Source: Cryobacterium sp. Y82
GTDB taxonomy: Bacteria > Actinomycetota > Actinomycetes > Actinomycetales > Microbacteriaceae
Reading direction: 5' to 3'
Assembly: GCF_002929495.1 (NCBI RefSeq)
Contig: NZ_PJJJ01000035.1
Span: 234,162-298,161, forward strand
Length of the DNA stretch: 64,000 bases
The position numbers were made by a program, and so were the translations under genes. Below the pieces are notes generated by a model. It made no database searches and was not told the DNA's origin. It saw only the letters and a list, made by a program, of their open reading frames with translations. Numbering within the stretch: the stretch's first letter is position 1; every line of letters begins with the position of its first letter. Of the stretch, positions 9,700-19,759 are shown piece after piece.

Positions 9700-10364
9700 G
9701 AGCGAGACGTTCCGTTGCTCGCGGCGGCTGCAGAGCCGGTAGCGTGGTGCGCTGCCGGGCCCAAACGTCCGAGTGCCAGCCGGAGCACAGCGGCAACCGC
9801 CGGCGGCGCGGAGTCTGTACCGGCGGCATCCGCCAGCTCGGACAGGGTTTCGTCGACCGCCTCGGCCGCGATCCGCTCCGACCAGCCGAGGCCGATCAGG
9901 GCAGCCTGCACGCTCGCAGCGACCGATCGGACCCCGGGCTGGCGGGTCGGCGTGCTCGCGGCCGTGACGGCGAGTTTGCCGGCCAAGGAAAGCACGATGA
10001 GTTTTGCGGTTTTCGGTCCGATGCCGCTGACCTTGCGGAAGACGCCGTCGTCATCGCCGGCGACAGCCTGCGCGATCTGGTTAGGGGTGAGTACTGCAAG
10101 CACGCCGAGAGCGGACTTGGGGCCTACACCGGTCACACCGACGAGCAGTTCAAAGACCTCGAGTTCGTCACCGGTGGAAAAGCCATAGAGCGTGAGGGAA
10201 TCCTCCCGCACGATGAGGATGGTCACCAGCCGGGCTTCCTCGTTGATGCGCAGGCCGAGTGCTATGGCCGGCGTCACCTGCACGGCGAGGCCGACTCCGC
10301 CGACCTCGATCACGACGGTTGAGCCGACGGCTGAAAGGACAAGGCCACGTACGGAAGAGATCAC
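9696..10364 (-). CDS. ruvA: Holliday junction DNA-binding subunit RuvA
   Basis: RuvA binds four-way junctions as a tetramer and loads RuvB. The 222-residue sequence begins with the OB-fold ([20 protein letters not shown]), carries two helix-hairpin-helix motifs ([11 protein letters not shown] and [13 protein letters not shown]) and ends with the RuvB-contacting domain III, recognisable in the [17 protein letters not shown] helix. Translationally coupled by 4-nt overlaps to both ruvC and ruvB. Confidence 0.96.
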   Translation of the reverse strand: MISSVRGLVLSAVGSTVVIEVGGVGLAVQVTPAIALGLRINEEARLVTILIVREDSLTLYGFSTGDELEVFELLVGVTGVGPKSALGVLAVLTPNQIAQAVAGDDDGVFRKVSGIGPKTAKLIVLSLAGKLAVTAASTPTRQPGVRSVAASVQAALIGLGWSERIAAEAVDETLSELADAAGTDSAPPAVAAVLRLALGRLGPAAHHATGSAAAASNGTSRS

Positions 10365-10987
10365 CGCTTAAGACTACGGGGCACCGCCGACACCGCTGGT
10401 ACCAATCCTCGTTCGGCATCGCGCCACGCCTTCTGTGCCGGGGTGAGGGCAGCGGGCGTGACGGTGGACGCTTTCACCGACGTTACGGTAGGCAGCGTGC
10501 CACCAGATGCCCCGGTACGCCAGGCGTGGCAGATCGCGAGGGCGAGGGCATCCGCTGCGTCGGCTGGTTTGGGAATCTCGGTTAGCCCAAGGATGCGGGC
10601 GACCATTGTGCCGACCTGCTTTTTATCGGCGGCACCGTAGCCGGTGATGGCGGCTTTCACTTCGCTCGGGGTGTGCAGGGTCACCGGCAGGCCGCGCTTC
10701 GCGGCGAGCAGCAGGGCGACCCCGCTGATCTGCGCGGTGCCCATGACGGTGCGCACGTTGTGCTGGGCGAAGACGCGTTCAATGGCAATAAATTGCGGCC
10801 GATGGCGGTCGAGCATGTCTTCCAGACCCTCGGCCAGTAGCAGCAGCCTCTGCTCGAGGGGCAGGTCGGGTGCGGTGCGCAGCACGGTCACGTCCACCAG
10901 GCGAGCTGAGCGGTTACCCTCGACGTCGACCACGCCTACACCGCAGCGGGTGAGACCCGGGTCGATGCCGAGAACCCGTACCGCCAT
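10361..10987 (-). CDS. ruvC: Crossover junction endodeoxyribonuclease RuvC
   Basis: RuvC cleaves Holliday junctions. The first catalytic aspartate is in [14 protein letters not shown] (residue about 9), with further acidic residues in FIAIERVF and the C-terminal [13 protein letters not shown] motif. At 208 residues it is about 25 longer than typical because of a C-terminal extension after the catalytic fold. First gene of the ruvCAB group, 4 nt downstream of yebC. Confidence 0.97.
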   Translation of the reverse strand: MAVRVLGIDPGLTRCGVGVVDVEGNRSARLVDVTVLRTAPDLPLEQRLLLLAEGLEDMLDRHRPQFIAIERVFAQHNVRTVMGTAQISGVALLLAAKRGLPVTLHTPSEVKAAITGYGAADKKQVGTMVARILGLTEIPKPADAADALALAICHAWRTGASGGTLPTVTSVKASTVTPAALTPAQKAWRDAERGLVPAVSAVPRSLKR

Positions 10988-10991
10988 CGAA

Positions 10992-11756
<765 letters not shown>

Positions 11757-11884
11757 ACATCTCCCGTTGTTGTGCTCGATCGTTCACTGTGGTGCAGCAG
11801 GTGCCGGCGGCCCGTGGCCAATTGGCCGTAATGCGGCGAGCGGCGGCAGTGCGTGGTCGGTGCACGCTTAGGCGCCGAATCAGT

Positions 11885-12439
11885 CTATCCCGCAGTGACT
11901 TCCAGCAGCTTGTGCAGGGTATGCAGGTTGCGGGTGGTCGTCGTGTCGCGGTACTTAAGTTTGGCACTCTTCTTGCTGAAAGCACTCTTGATCCCGACCG
12001 ACTTGCGAACCTCCCAATACAGCACACCGTGGCCGAGTTCGATGCGTTCCTCGGCGACCTCAAGTTCTTTGCGGTGCCCGGCAAGCTCGCTGAGATGACC
12101 AGGATCCGAGGAAAACATCACATACGGATGCCAGCCGTCGCGGCCCGCGTCGAAGGGGTACGCGCGAACGATCCGGTCGAGCGATTCAGCGTCGACGAGC
12201 ACAATCCACGCATCGTACTCAAACCGAGCGGTCAGAGCCCCCTCGATGCGGGCCTTGAGGGCGGCGGCATCCGCTTTATCAACGAGCGGACTGTCGATGC
12301 TGAAGATCACATTGCCACTCGCCAACACCGTTTTGACGTCGGTGTAGCCGAGTTCGTGAAATGTGTCGGCAAGATCGGCCATGGTTATGGTGATGCCGTT
12401 GACGTTGATGCCACGGAGTAGTGCTACGTAACGGGTCAT
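11885..12439 (-). CDS. DUF1697 family protein
   Basis: The family N-terminus TRYVALLRGINVNG is clear and starts at the ATG at 12439, behind GGTGG; an upstream in-frame extension to 12499 lacks conservation and is ignored. The 184-residue product has the expected ASGNVIFS segment. The biochemical function of DUF1697 is unknown. It interrupts an otherwise standard block between yebC and pdxT, so it is probably a later insertion into that block (inference). Confidence 0.85.
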   Translation of the reverse strand: MTRYVALLRGINVNGITITMADLADTFHELGYTDVKTVLASGNVIFSIDSPLVDKADAAALKARIEGALTARFEYDAWIVLVDAESLDRIVRAYPFDAGRDGWHPYVMFSSDPGHLSELAGHRKELEVAEERIELGHGVLYWEVRKSVGIKSAFSKKSAKLKYRDTTTTRNLHTLHKLLEVTAG

Positions 12440-12514
12440 CGTTGACCACCGGTTGTCTGAGTCATGTCTGAACCCTAGCCACACTCTCGCGCCCGGCACA
12501 ATTGAGCCGACTAC

Positions 12515-13156
12515 TTACCGGGCGGCAGCAACCAATTTCTGTAGAAAATACTGGTGAAAACGATATTCGCCGGTGATTTCCGGGTGAAAAGAGGTTCCGA
12601 GCAGGTTGCCCTGCTCGACGGCGACGCAGCGCCCGTCGTCGAGGCTGGCCAGCGCGGTCGCCCGCGCACCGATGGTCTCCACGACCGGCGCTCGAATGAA
12701 CACGGCGTGCACCGGCTCCTGACCGAGCGCGGGAATGTCGAGGTCGGTCTCAAAAGAGGCCGTCTGCGAGCCGAAAGCGTTGCGGCGCACTGCGATGTCA
12801 AGTCCGCCGAAACCCTGCTGGCCGTTCATGCCGTCGAGAATCGTGTCGGCAAGCATGATCAGGCCGGCGCAGGTGCCGTAGACCGGCAGGCCGCCCCGGA
12901 TAGCAGCCCGCAACGGCTCGGCGAGGCCGAACGTGCGAGCCAGCTTGTCCATGACGCTCGATTCGCCGCCCGGAATGACCAGACCGTCGATTTGGTCGAG
13001 TTCTTCCGGGCGACGCACCAGATAGACGTTCGCTCCGAGTTTGCGCAACACCTGCGCGTGCTCGCGAAAATCCCCCTGAAGGGCAAGCACCCCGACCCGC
13101 AGCCCTGGCGGTACAGCGGTTTCAGCCGGTCGGGTGCCCACGGAGAGAATCGCCAC
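12515..13156 (-). CDS. pdxT: Pyridoxal 5'-phosphate synthase glutaminase subunit PdxT
   Basis: PdxT hydrolyses glutamine and passes ammonia to PdxS for PLP synthesis. Recognisable are GVLALQGDFREH at the fold start, the GLVIPGGESSVM oxyanion region, the nucleophile cysteine in YGTCAGLIML and the His-Glu pair in SFHPEI. The 213 residues are slightly longer than usual because of about 20 extra N-terminal residues; a shorter start near the GLRVGVLALQ segment is possible. The gene follows pdxS closely. Confidence 0.95.
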   Translation of the reverse strand: MAILSVGTRPAETAVPPGLRVGVLALQGDFREHAQVLRKLGANVYLVRRPEELDQIDGLVIPGGESSVMDKLARTFGLAEPLRAAIRGGLPVYGTCAGLIMLADTILDGMNGQQGFGGLDIAVRRNAFGSQTASFETDLDIPALGQEPVHAVFIRAPVVETIGARATALASLDDGRCVAVEQGNLLGTSFHPEITGEYRFHQYFLQKLVAAAR

Positions 13157-13167
13157 GAACGGCCCGG

Positions 13168-14070
13168 CTACCAGCCGCGGCTGGCGAGGCGGTGCGGCGC
13201 GGGAATGTCGGACACGTTGATGCCGACCATGGCTTCACCGAGGCCGCGCGAGACATCCGCGATGACCTTGGCGTCGTCGTAGAACGTGACCGCCTTGACG
13301 ATGGCCGCAGCGCGTTGCTCGGGGTTGCCCGACTTGAAGACGCCGGAGCCGACGAACACGCCGTCAGCGCCGAGCTGCATCATCATGGCGGCGTCAGCCG
13401 GGGTGGCTACGCCTCCGGCGGTGAACAGCACGACGGGCAGCTTGCCGGTCGAGGCGATCTCGGCGACGAGCTCGTACGGTGCCTGCAGTTCCTTGGCCGC
13501 AACATACAGTTCGTCGCGGCTCATCGAGGTGAGGCGCTTGATCTCGCCGTTGATGGTGCGGATGTGCTTGGTGGCTTCGGAGACATCGCCGGTGCCAGCT
13601 TCACCCTTGGAACGGATCATGGCCGCGCCCTCGGTGATGCGGCGAAGCGCCTCGCCGAGGTTGGTGGCGCCACAAACGAAGGGAATGGTGAAGTTCCACT
13701 TGTCGATGTGGTTCAGGTAGTCGGCCGGGCTGAGCACTTCGGACTCGTCGATGTAGTCGACGCCGAGCACCTCAAGAATTTGGGCCTCAACGAAGTGGCC
13801 GATGCGGGCCTTCGCCATGACCGGAATGTTGACCTCGGCGATGATGCTGTCGATGAGGTCGGGGTCGCTCATGCGGGCCACGCCACCCTGTGAGCGGATG
13901 TCGGCGGGAACGCGTTCGAGAGCCATGACGGCGACAGCGCCGGCGTCTTCAGCAATACGAGCCTGGGCAGCGGTGACGACGTCCATGATGACGCCGCCCT
14001 TGAGCATTTCGGCGAGTCCGCGCTTGACGCGGCTCGATCCGAACTGCTCGGCGGAGGTTGATTCAGTCAT
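13168..14070 (-). CDS. pdxS: Pyridoxal 5'-phosphate synthase subunit PdxS
   Basis: PdxS condenses ribose 5-phosphate, glyceraldehyde 3-phosphate and ammonia to PLP. The 300-residue (beta-alpha)8 barrel shows KGGVIMDVV, the catalytic-lysine strand [10 protein letters not shown], the [14 protein letters not shown] segment and the phosphate-binding [10 protein letters not shown]. Full length. It is transcribed with pdxT 11 nt downstream, giving the complete DXP-independent PLP synthase even though the cell also has Dxs for isoprenoids. Confidence 0.98.
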   Translation of the reverse strand: MTESTSAEQFGSSRVKRGLAEMLKGGVIMDVVTAAQARIAEDAGAVAVMALERVPADIRSQGGVARMSDPDLIDSIIAEVNIPVMAKARIGHFVEAQILEVLGVDYIDESEVLSPADYLNHIDKWNFTIPFVCGATNLGEALRRITEGAAMIRSKGEAGTGDVSEATKHIRTINGEIKRLTSMSRDELYVAAKELQAPYELVAEIASTGKLPVVLFTAGGVATPADAAMMMQLGADGVFVGSGVFKSGNPEQRAAAIVKAVTFYDDAKVIADVSRGLGEAMVGINVSDIPAPHRLASRGW

Positions 14071-14172
14071 AGCTATAATCCTATTCCTTGCGCGGTGGTG
14101 GTCTGGTCGGCGGCGGGTGCTATGACGCGGAAAGACTGGGTGCGCCCCAGCACACAGTAATTGTTCATCGGG

Positions 14173-14781
14173 TTAGCGGGGCGCTGCAGCCGCGGTCGTG
14201 GCACCAGGCCAGCCCTCGGCAATGTCGCGACGCACGTCGCCGAGCAGACGCGGAATAGCTTTGGTGCCGGCGATGATGGGAAAGAAGTTCGAGTCGAGGG
14301 CCCAGCGTGGCACGATGTGCTGGTGCAGGTGCTCGGCGATACCGGCCCCGGCGATGCGCCCCTGATTCATACCGATGTTGAATCCGTCACAGTTCGACAC
14401 GTTGGTGAGCACCCGCATCGCGATCTGGGTGAGCTCGCCGATCTCGGCGATCTCTTCCGGTGTGGCCTGGTCGTAGGTGGCGACATGCCGATACGGGCAG
14501 ACGAGCACGTGGCCGCTGTTGTACGGAAACAGGTTGAGGAGTACATAGGCGTGGGTGCCGCGCGCCACGATCAGCGCTTTCTCGTCGTCCAGACTCGGAG
14601 CGATGCAGAACGGGCAGTCATCCGGGTGCGGCTGTTGCCCATCCTGGATGTAGACCATCCGATGCGGTGTCCAGAGCCGTTGGAAGGCGTCCGGAACCGA
14701 AGCGAAGTCGGCAGCGGTTTCGCTCGCACGCCCGTCGCCAGCGTCCGACCCGCGCAGCCGATCGGCCGGGATTCCCATCAT
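14173..14781 (-). CDS. HIT domain nucleotide hydrolase/phosphorylase
   Basis: The histidine triad is present as HLHQHIVPRW, and an N-terminal Cys-rich motif DDCPFCIA resembles the zinc-binding part of AP4A phosphorylase-type HIT proteins found next to thrS in actinobacteria. The 202-residue product therefore probably acts on diadenosine polyphosphates (inference from family and position). Its start is only 1 nt past the thrS stop, consistent with co-translation. Confidence 0.9.
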   Translation of the reverse strand: MMGIPADRLRGSDAGDGRASETAADFASVPDAFQRLWTPHRMVYIQDGQQPHPDDCPFCIAPSLDDEKALIVARGTHAYVLLNLFPYNSGHVLVCPYRHVATYDQATPEEIAEIGELTQIAMRVLTNVSNCDGFNIGMNQGRIAGAGIAEHLHQHIVPRWALDSNFFPIIAGTKAIPRLLGDVRRDIAEGWPGATTAAAAPR

Positions 14782-14782
14782 G

Positions 14783-16771
14783 CTAGGCCTGTGCCTCGGC
14801 CGCGATCAAGGCAACCGGGCTCGTGGTGACCTGCGCGCGGTTCTTGATCGATTCCACGATGAGACGCACCGCCTCCTTGATCGGCACCCCATTTTGCTGC
14901 GTGCCGTCGCGGAAGCGAAAGCTCACCGCGCCGTTGGCCTGGTCATCCTCGCCGACGATGAGCTGGTAGGGCACTTTCGCCTTGGTGTGCGTGCGGATCT
15001 TCTTTTGCATGCGGTCGTCGGAATGGTCGACCTCAGCGCGCACGCCGACCTTCTTCAAAGTTGCGATCACGTCATCGAGGTACGGACCGTACTGCTCGGA
15101 GACGGGGATGCCGACAACCTGTACCGGGGCTAGCCAGACGGGGAATGCCCCGGCGTAGTGCTCGGTGAGCACGGCGAAGAAGCGTTCGATCGAGCCGAAC
15201 AGGGCGCGGTGGATCATGACCGGGCGTTGGCGGCTGCCGTCGTTCGCGGTGTATTCGAGGTCGAACCGTTCTGGCAGGTTGAAGTCGAGCTGAATGGTCG
15301 ACATCTGCCAGGTACGCCCGATGGCGTCCCTGGCCTGCACCGAGATCTTGGGACCGTAGAACGCCGCCCCGCCCGGGTCGGCGACCAGGTCGAGACCGGA
15401 TGCCTCGGCGACCTCACGGAGCGTCTCAGTGGCTTCGTCCCAGGCGTCGTCACTGCCGACGAACTTCTTTGGGTCTTTCGTGGACAGTTCGAGGTAGTAG
15501 TCTTCAAGGCCGTAATCGGCGAGCAGATGCAGCACGAAATTGAGGGTGCTCGTGAGCTCCTCTTTCATGCCTTCCTTGGTCGTGTAAATGTGGGCGTCGT
15601 CCTGCGTCATACCGCGCACCCGGGTGAGCCCGTTGAGCACCCCGGACTTCTCGTAGCGGTAGACCGAGCCGAATTCGAACAGGCGCATCGGCAGGTCGCG
15701 GTAGCTGCGGCCACTCGACTTGAAGATGAGGTTGTGGAACGGGCAGTTCATCGGCTTGAGGTAGTAGTCGACGCCCTGGCGGGTGACATGGCCGCTATCG
15801 TCACGTTCCTCGTCGAGGTGCATCGGCGGGAACATACCTTCGCGGTACCAGTCGAGGTGGCCCGAGGTTTCGAACAGGGTCGACTTGGTGATGTGCGGCG
15901 AGTAAACGAAGTCGTAGCCGGCTTCAACGTGGCGCTTGCGGGAGTAGCTCTCCATCTCCTGTCGAATAATGCCGCCCTTGGGGTGGAACACGGCCAGGCC
16001 GGAACCGATCTCTTCCGGAAAGCTGAACAGGTCGAGTTCGGCGCCAAGCTTGCGATGATCGCGCTTGGCGGCCTCTTCCTGGCGGGTTTGGTAGGCGCGT
16101 AGTTCGTCCTTGGTGGGCCAGGCGGTGCCATAGATGCGCTGCAGCTGCGGGTTCTTCTCAGAGCCGCGCCAGTACGCGGCGGCCAGGCGGGTGAGCGAGT
16201 AGCCGTTGCCGATCATGCGGGTGTTGGGCAGGTGCGGGCCGCGGCAGAGATCTTTCCAGAGCGTCTCCCCCGTCTTCGGGTCAACGTTGTCGTAGATGGT
16301 GAGCTCGGCGCCGCCGACCTCGACGGACTCGTTGTCTTCGGTGGTGGAGCCGCCCTTCAGCCCGATGAGCTCGAGCTTGTACGGTTCGGCAGCCAGTTCA
16401 GCTCGGGCTTCGTCGTCGGTCACGACTCGGCGCACGAAGCGCTGCCCCTGACGAATGATGCGATCCATCGCTTTTTCCAGTGACTTCACGTCATCGGGGG
16501 TGAATGGAACCTCGACGTCGAAGTCGTAGTAGAACCCGTCGGTGATGGGCGGGCCGATGCCGAGCTTGGCGGTCGGGTTCACCGTCTGCACTGCCTGGGC
16601 CAGAACGTGGGCGGCCGAGTGGCGAAGAATGCTGAGGCCGTCGGGAGAATTTATGCTGACCGGTTCGACAGCATCCGTCGGCAACACGGTGGCCGCCAGG
16701 TCTTTCAACTCACCATTGACGCGCATTGCGACAACGGATCGATCGGTGAAAAGCGCAAAGCCGTCAGCCAC
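14783..16771 (-). CDS. thrS: Threonyl-tRNA synthetase
   Basis: Full-length class II synthetase of 662 residues that charges tRNA-Thr. Present are a divergent TGS segment at the N-terminus, the editing domain [11 protein letters not shown], motif 2 ([19 protein letters not shown]), the zinc-ligand cysteine in KPMNCPFHN, and the C-terminal anticodon-binding domain with QLIVGEDDQ. No T-box leader is evident in the upstream 120 nt. Heads the minus-strand block. Confidence 0.98.
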   Translation of the reverse strand: MADGFALFTDRSVVAMRVNGELKDLAATVLPTDAVEPVSINSPDGLSILRHSAAHVLAQAVQTVNPTAKLGIGPPITDGFYYDFDVEVPFTPDDVKSLEKAMDRIIRQGQRFVRRVVTDDEARAELAAEPYKLELIGLKGGSTTEDNESVEVGGAELTIYDNVDPKTGETLWKDLCRGPHLPNTRMIGNGYSLTRLAAAYWRGSEKNPQLQRIYGTAWPTKDELRAYQTRQEEAAKRDHRKLGAELDLFSFPEEIGSGLAVFHPKGGIIRQEMESYSRKRHVEAGYDFVYSPHITKSTLFETSGHLDWYREGMFPPMHLDEERDDSGHVTRQGVDYYLKPMNCPFHNLIFKSSGRSYRDLPMRLFEFGSVYRYEKSGVLNGLTRVRGMTQDDAHIYTTKEGMKEELTSTLNFVLHLLADYGLEDYYLELSTKDPKKFVGSDDAWDEATETLREVAEASGLDLVADPGGAAFYGPKISVQARDAIGRTWQMSTIQLDFNLPERFDLEYTANDGSRQRPVMIHRALFGSIERFFAVLTEHYAGAFPVWLAPVQVVGIPVSEQYGPYLDDVIATLKKVGVRAEVDHSDDRMQKKIRTHTKAKVPYQLIVGEDDQANGAVSFRFRDGTQQNGVPIKEAVRLIVESIKNRAQVTTSPVALIAAEAQA

Positions 16772-16951
16772 GTGTATAACTCCCTGTTGTTTGCCTACCC
16801 GTTAACTTTAGCGGCGTGCGCGGGCGCGCTCGTCGGTCGCGCTCTGTCTCGGCGTTGATCACGCCCGCACGCCCTTCTCCCCGAGCCAATTTTGGAGTAC
16901 TTTGGCCGTGATTTGAGAACCCGATCACCGCCGACAGCAAGGAAACGACCC

Positions 16952-18034
16952 ATGGCACCTTCATCGCACCCGTCTAACTCCACTCGTTTGGGAGCGAGGC
17001 GTTTTTGGCACCTTCCCGCACTGGTGATGCCTACCGTCGTCGTTCTCGGCGCCCTCATCGGCGTGCCAGCGGCGTCCGCTGCAACGGATGTCTCGGCCAT
17101 TTCCACGGGGCGGGGCACGGTCAGTATCGTGGCCGGCACGTACGACTTTTTCTTCGCCGGGCAACGCGCATCCGTTTATGGCGAGATATCAGCTGTCGCC
17201 CCCGCCTCTGGCGTTCCGACGGGATCCGTGCGAGTCGTGTCTCTCGAACCGGGCAGCCCCACTGATACACAGGAACTCTTGCCCAGCGATACGGTTGGCG
17301 TTTTCTATTCCGACGCCCAGCCCAGCGTGGCAGGAACGCGCCAGTTTCGCGTGGACTACCTCGGGGATGCGAACTTTGCTCCAGCCTCGAAAACCTTTGA
17401 CTACGTTGTGCCGATCGGCCCGGATACGAAGACCACGCTGATCGCGAAGCCGTCTGGCACTATCACGGCCGGGCAATCGATCACCTTTACGGCGGACGTC
17501 ACGGACAGCAAGGGTCGAGCGTTGGGTACTCCGCTTTTCGGCGAGGAGATTTCCTTCTTCGACAACGGCCAGCCGCTGGTCGGCGACCAGGTGTTTGGCG
17601 AATGGCACTCCACGTTGACCACGACGAGCCTGTCGGTGGGGGTGCACCGCATTACCGCGAAAAGTTTCGCCGTGTTCTACGATTCGTCGACGTCGCCAGT
17701 GGTGACGGTCACGGTTCTGGCGAAGACCGCCGCGGCCGCCAAGGTGGCCGGAACGCTGAGTGTGTCGCCGAGGGGTGAGGTCAAAGTCGGCACCGCTGTC
17801 AGGGCTGTGGCGAAATTCGCTCCGCGCTCGGGCACCGCCACGGTGACCGGTTTCGTGCAGTTCTACGACATAACAACAAAGGTCGGCAGCCGCGTAGCGC
17901 TCAAGAACGGTTCAGCCTCGTTCACGTACACGTCGCTCAAGGTCGGCACTCACGCGCTGATAGCCCGCTACCTGGGCACGCCGAAGTTCGCTCAGACGTT
18001 GACCGTGCCGAAAATCGTACGGGTAATTCGGTAG
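16952..18034 (+). CDS. Secreted Ig-like repeat protein
   Basis: The 360-residue product starts at ATG 16952 behind AAGGAA. It has a Sec signal peptide (hydrophobic core about 28-44, cleavage near ASA-AT) and then three bacterial Ig-like repeats of about 90-100 residues of the type with GDANFAPAS, SVGVHRITA and KVGTHALIARYLG strand ends. No LPXTG, membrane tail or catalytic motif is seen, so it is probably released or loosely wall-bound. Function is unknown; adhesion or surface-layer roles are possible. It diverges from thrS. Confidence 0.8.
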   Translation: MAPSSHPSNSTRLGARRFWHLPALVMPTVVVLGALIGVPAASAATDVSAISTGRGTVSIVAGTYDFFFAGQRASVYGEISAVAPASGVPTGSVRVVSLEPGSPTDTQELLPSDTVGVFYSDAQPSVAGTRQFRVDYLGDANFAPASKTFDYVVPIGPDTKTTLIAKPSGTITAGQSITFTADVTDSKGRALGTPLFGEEISFFDNGQPLVGDQVFGEWHSTLTTTSLSVGVHRITAKSFAVFYDSSTSPVVTVTVLAKTAAAAKVAGTLSVSPRGEVKVGTAVRAVAKFAPRSGTATVTGFVQFYDITTKVGSRVALKNGSASFTYTSLKVGTHALIARYLGTPKFAQTLTVPKIVRVIR

Positions 18035-18175
18035 CAGAAATGTGCGGGCTCAGCCTGCGACGTCCGGCCTGGGCCACCACACCTCCACCGATTCCCTCGA
18101 TAGTCCAATGACAAGATGGGCGCAGTGGTCCCACTGCTCTCAGGCCGGTCATCGTTGCGCGCCGAATCTGGGCAG

Positions 18176-18198
18176 AAAAAAACCCCGGATGACCGGGG
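18176..18198 (-). terminator. Terminator of the tRNA Gly-Cys-Val cluster
   Basis: On the minus strand CCCCGG pairs with CCGGGG around a 4-nt loop and is followed by seven Ts (complement of 18176-18182), a standard intrinsic terminator. It lies about 26 nt past the 3' end of tRNA-Val(GAC). Confidence 0.85.
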
Positions 18199-18223
18199 CT
18201 CTCATTCAGCTGAAAATATTTTG

Positions 18224-18295
18224 TGGGCGATACTGGGATCGAACCAGTGACCTCTTCCGTGTCAGGGAAGCGCGCTACCGCTGCGCCAATCGCCC
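18224..18295 (-). tRNA. tRNA-Val (anticodon GAC)
   Basis: A 72-nt cloverleaf: acceptor GGGCGAT pairs with ATCGCCC, T-arm contains GGTTCGATCC, and the anticodon arm CTTCC-loop-GGAAG has the loop CTGACAC, giving GAC. CCA is not encoded. Its body is almost identical to the tRNA-Val(CAC) on the other strand. Confidence 0.96.
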
Positions 18296-18338
18296 AAGAT
18301 TCTGGGAACTATCTATTCTTCAGGACGTGCACAAAGAA

Positions 18339-18412
18339 TGGAGGTGGATACGGGATTCGAACCCGTGTTAACGGCTTTGCAGGCCGCTGCCTCGCCTCTC
18401 GGCCAATCCACC
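18339..18412 (-). tRNA. tRNA-Cys (anticodon GCA)
   Basis: Acceptor GGTGGAT pairs with ATCCACC, discriminator is T, and CCA is encoded at 18339-18341. The anticodon loop CTGCAAA gives GCA. The T-arm GGGTTCGAATCCC is canonical. Confidence 0.96.
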
Positions 18413-18470
18413 ATGTGGGTTCATACCAAACGAATTGGAACCGGCCTTTCGACCGATTCCAGTTCATTTG

Positions 18471-18542
18471 AGCGGATGACGAGATTCGAACTCGCGACCC
18501 TCACCTTGGCAAGGTGATGCGCTACCACTGCGCCACATCCGC
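18471..18542 (-). tRNA. tRNA-Gly (anticodon GCC)
   Basis: Acceptor GCGGATG pairs with CATCCGC, the anticodon stem TCACC/GGTGA closes the loop TTGCCAA, giving GCC. CCA is not encoded. First gene of the three-tRNA minus-strand cluster. Confidence 0.96.
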
Positions 18543-18570
18543 AACTGTCCGCATTTCTGCGTACTTGAAG

Positions 18571-18600
18571 ACTCTAGCCGAATAGCCAGACGGAAACCAA
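18571..18600 (-). promoter_or_regulatory. Candidate promoter of the tRNA cluster
   Basis: On the minus strand TTGGTT (18595-18600) and TAGAGT (18571-18576) are separated by 18 nt and lie about 30 nt before tRNA-Gly. Position and spacing fit a sigma-70-type promoter. Confidence 0.4.
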
Positions 18601-18778
18601 ACCGAGCCGTTTACGGCGTGTTGCATCAGGTACTGCAGAACGCTTGGCAGCCCGGCTTGAGAGCGCTGGGACGCGCGCGCCACACCCGGAGCAGCGTCGA
18701 TGTGCTTCGGCAGGCAAGTCTGGGCTAGTATCAAAAGTCGCAGGCAGCAACCTTGGTTTATGCGTGCAGATGAAGTTT

Positions 18779-18854
18779 GGGCGATTGGCGCAGCTGGTAG
18801 CGCGCTTCCTTCACACGGAAGAGGTCGTGGGTTCAAGTCCCGCATCGCCCACCA
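18779..18854 (+). tRNA. tRNA-Val (anticodon CAC)
   Basis: A 76-nt gene including encoded CCA (18852-18854). Acceptor GGGCGAT/ATCGCCC and the loop TTCACAC inside CTTCC/GGAAG give anticodon CAC. TAGTAT at 18726-18731 is a possible -10 box. It is followed directly by a strong terminator. Confidence 0.97.
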
Positions 18855-18859
18855 CGAAA

Positions 18860-18891
18860 CACGAAAGCCCCGAGAAATCGGGGCTTTCGTG
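18860..18891 (+). terminator. Terminator of tRNA-Val(CAC)
   Basis: A perfect 14-bp stem (CACGAAAGCCCCGA and its complement) around GAAA, starting 5 nt after the tRNA. The T-tract is short (GTGTT), but the stem is very stable. Confidence 0.85.
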
Positions 18892-19010
18892 TTGGCACGC
18901 TAACGCCATGCTGCGAGAGCGGGATAGTCGTCTCACTCGGTCCGGAACAACGGATTGCCCCTCTCACGAGATGGGTTAAGTGTCGAACGGAGCAACCTAG
19001 TCTGAGAGAC

Positions 19011-19718
19011 ATGGACGTGCTTCTCGACATCTGGCAACGCATGACGACACCGCACGCCATGCTGGAACCGCTCATCGCCTGGCTGACCGTGGCAGCAGCC
19101 GCTCTGATTGTGCTCTTTCCTCCGCTCTGGCGCCTCTCTCGCCACGCCATCACGATCGTGCACGAAGGCGGGCACGGTGTCGTCGCCGTGCTGAGTGGGC
19201 GGCGGCTGGGCGGCATCCGACTGCATTCGGACACGTCCGGGCTCACCGTGAGTCGCGGACGCCCGACTGGCCCCGGCATGATCTTTACCCTGCTGGCCGG
19301 CTACCCGGCCGCTGCGCTGCTCGGCCTCGGCGCGGCTTGGTTGCTCAGTTTGGGCTACGACGTGGGCCTGTTATGGGTACTTCTCCTACTGCTGGCTGTG
19401 CTGCTCGTGCAGATTCGCAATTGGTTCGGGCTCTGGTCGGTTGCCGTCACCGGCGCTGTGGTGTTTGGTGTCTCCTGGTTTGGGTCGCCCCGGGTGCAGG
19501 GTGTTTTTGCGCTGCTGGTCACCCTGACTCTCCTTCTCGGTTCGCTGCGCACGTCCCTCGAACTGCAACAATCCCGGTCGCGACGGTCCGGCTCCTCGTC
19601 GGACGCCGATCAGTTGGCGAGACTCACCCACATTCCGGGTATTTTCTGGGTGGCCGTGTTCATCGTCGTGCAACTGCTCTGCGTGGTCCAGAGCGCACGA
19701 CTGCTCGGCTTTCTTTGA
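19011..19718 (+). CDS. M50-family-like integral membrane metallopeptidase
   Basis: The 235-residue protein carries a zinc-protease HExxH-like motif in a membrane context, here HEGGHGVVAVLSGR (about residues 45-58), with about six hydrophobic segments around it. The family (M50B-like, common in actinobacteria) is related to site-2 proteases but has no known substrate. The usual second motif with the third zinc ligand is not obvious to me. No PDZ domain. It is followed 41 nt later by a co-directional SDR. Confidence 0.8.
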   Translation: MDVLLDIWQRMTTPHAMLEPLIAWLTVAAAALIVLFPPLWRLSRHAITIVHEGGHGVVAVLSGRRLGGIRLHSDTSGLTVSRGRPTGPGMIFTLLAGYPAAALLGLGAAWLLSLGYDVGLLWVLLLLLAVLLVQIRNWFGLWSVAVTGAVVFGVSWFGSPRVQGVFALLVTLTLLLGSLRTSLELQQSRSRRSGSSSDADQLARLTHIPGIFWVAVFIVVQLLCVVQSARLLGFL

Positions 19719-19759
19719 ATCTAAGACTCGCTTTCAGTCAATCGTGGGAGGCTGGAAGC

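Noticed and set aside
11757..11884. Possible LexA box near yebC-ruvC (GAACGATCGAGC)
   Set aside because: Only one half-site fits GAACNNNNGTTC, the other half reads GAGC, so an SOS operator cannot be supported.
16772..16951. Possible T-box or attenuator upstream of thrS
   Set aside because: No T-box consensus, no strong alternative hairpins and too short a leader.
18224..18854. tRNA genes considered as an integration (att) site
   Set aside because: No integrase, no repeated tRNA 3' fragment and no foreign-looking insert nearby.
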